DNA from: Halanaerobiaceae bacterium
GTDB lineage: Bacteria; Bacillota; Halanaerobiia; Halanaerobiales; DTU029
NCBI GenBank assembly: GCA_012521855.1
Contig: JAAYLO010000090.1
Location: 1 to 5,813 of the forward strand
Length of the DNA: 5,813 nt
Direction of reading: 5' to 3'
Below are positions 4,923-5,813 of this stretch, one piece after another (the first letter of the stretch is position 1; every line of letters begins with the position of its first letter). Made by a program: the position numbers and the translations under genes. The notes under the pieces were generated by a model. That model was not told the DNA's origin. It saw nothing but the letters and a program-made list of their open reading frames with translations, and searched no databases.

Positions 4923-5813
4923 TATTTATCAACCCCATAAGCTTGATTGTGATTGACCTTAGCCAGATCCGGAATAATACCTATAACTGATAATCCGGTC
5001 ACTCTCCTGATATCCTCTTCTTCCTTCACCGTTGTATCAAAATAATACTGAAGAAAAATTACAAATACGGCCAGAAAAGCTGCCAGCACCACAGCTACAG
5101 CCATATTCATTATCTTTCTTGGTTTAACGGCTTCCTCATTAATGATAGCAGAATCAAGAACCACTATATCTGAACTCTCCATGGATTGCTGTATCTGAAT
5201 TTCTTCCCTTCTTTCCATCAGGATCAGATAAATATTCTCAGCAACCTTTCTTTTTCTTTCCAGGCGCAGAAGCTCCAGTTCCATGGAAGGGAGTTTCTTC
5301 AACTCTGTTTCCTGGTTCCTCAGGCCTTTTTCCAGGCTCCTCAGCCTTGCTTCAGCTGTAATGATATTGGTCTCCAGAGTACTTATCTTCTGTTTCAGAC
5401 CCTGATATACCGGGTTAATGGTCTCATTCCTGCTTGTGATCATCTCTTCCACAGTATTGGCGAGGACCTCTTTTATCTTTTCTATTTTCTGCCTGGTCTC
5501 AATCACTTTCGGATGTTTTTCAGTATATATCTCCAGGAGGCTGGAAAGTTCTATCTCCAGTTCGACAAGTTTCTGTTTATTGGCTGTAACTATTGGGTTA
5601 TTACCGATCACCTTTGAGGAAATTATCTCTTCCTCTTCTTTTTCATATTGTTTCCTGGCTTCCAGCAAAGCGGCTTTCGTTTCCTGCAGGAAAAGTTCAG
5701 CCTCCTCCCGGGCTGTTTCCAGTTTTATCAGACGGTCCAGCAGGCTCTTTCCATACTCTGTAGGATACATCAAGCCGCTATCCAGTTTGTAGTTAAGAAG
5801 CTCCCCTTCCACC
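4922..5813 (-). CDS. Wzz/GNVR-type chain-length determinant (polysaccharide co-polymerase), C-terminal part
   Basis: Only the C-terminal 297 or so residues are in the window. The frame is open to the edge, and the GTG at 5810-5812 is probably an internal valine. What is visible is a long charged, heptad-like region (about 24-170 of the fragment, rich in Leu, Glu and Lys), then the GNVR-like stretch with LERKRKVAENIYLILMERRE (184-203). A single membrane segment follows at about 236-256, preceded by Lys-Pro (AVKPRKIMN). Last comes a cytoplasmic tail of about 40 residues (DTTVKEEEDIRRVTGLSVIG and on) that typically activates the partner BY-kinase. A first membrane segment is expected upstream, outside the window. 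The protein governs polymer length together with the polymerase. The fragment alone exceeds the size of typical Gram-positive CpsC/CapA adaptors (about 230-250 residues), owing to the coiled coil. Confidence 0.9.
   Translation of the reverse strand, partial: VEGELLNYKLDSGLMYPTEYGKSLLDRLIKLETAREEAELFLQETKAALLEARKQYEKEEEEIISSKVIGNNPIVTANKQKLVELEIELSSLLEIYTEKHPKVIETRQKIEKIKEVLANTVEEMITSRNETINPVYQGLKQKISTLETNIITAEARLRSLEKGLRNQETELKKLPSMELELLRLERKRKVAENIYLILMERREEIQIQQSMESSDIVVLDSAIINEEAVKPRKIMNMAVAVVLAAFLAVFVIFLQYYFDTTVKEEEDIRRVTGLSVIGIIPDLAKVNHNQAYGVDK

Noticed and set aside
5186..5792. Overlapping plus-strand open frames antisense to the Wzz gene
   Set aside because: They result from the Leu/Glu/Lys-rich coiled-coil coding sequence read backwards, and the two frames conflict with each other.

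Overview
The window carries part of a polysaccharide (capsule or exopolysaccharide) biosynthesis locus. All genes are read on the minus strand, so transcription runs from high to low coordinates. Composition is AT-rich, Shine-Dalgarno sites are strong (AAAGGGG type), and there is a separate BY-kinase with a PHP-type phosphatase. The aminotransferase closely resembles Bacillus EpsN as I recall it. Together these point to a Firmicute, probably a clostridial or halanaerobial lineage. The long coiled coil in the chain-length protein would suit a diderm member, but this is inference.

Regulatory and assembly block (5813 to 3374): the C-terminal part of a Wzz-type chain-length determinant, entering from outside the window, overlaps by one base (TAATG) with a CpsD/CapB-type tyrosine autokinase. 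A CpsB/YwqE-type PHP phosphotyrosine phosphatase follows 31 bp later. This is the usual adaptor, kinase and phosphatase trio that controls polysaccharide polymerisation and export. A small four-helix membrane protein of the PF04020 (YvlD, 'phage holin family IV') type follows, probably using a TTG start. A hairpin terminator directly at its stop closes this block.

Sugar block (2783 to 357): after a 190-bp AT-rich gap come an EpsN/PglE-like PLP aminotransferase, a PglC/EpsL-like small phosphoglycosyl transferase and a PglD/NeuD/EpsM-like acetyltransferase. The set suggests synthesis of a UDP-2,4-diacetamido-2,4,6-trideoxyhexose (bacillosamine-like) and transfer of its sugar phosphate to undecaprenyl phosphate. 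The 4,6-dehydratase needed first is not in the window.

Left edge (356 to 1): an ATP-grasp (carbamoyl-phosphate-synthase-like) reading frame runs off the edge. It is recognisable only from about residue 25 of the usual family. Its expected N-terminus is replaced by about 75 bp of unrelated, less AT-rich DNA, so it looks broken or chimeric. This junction is the most unusual thing in the window. The rest is a fairly ordinary polysaccharide locus, and I see no RNA genes, CRISPR array or complete mobile element.
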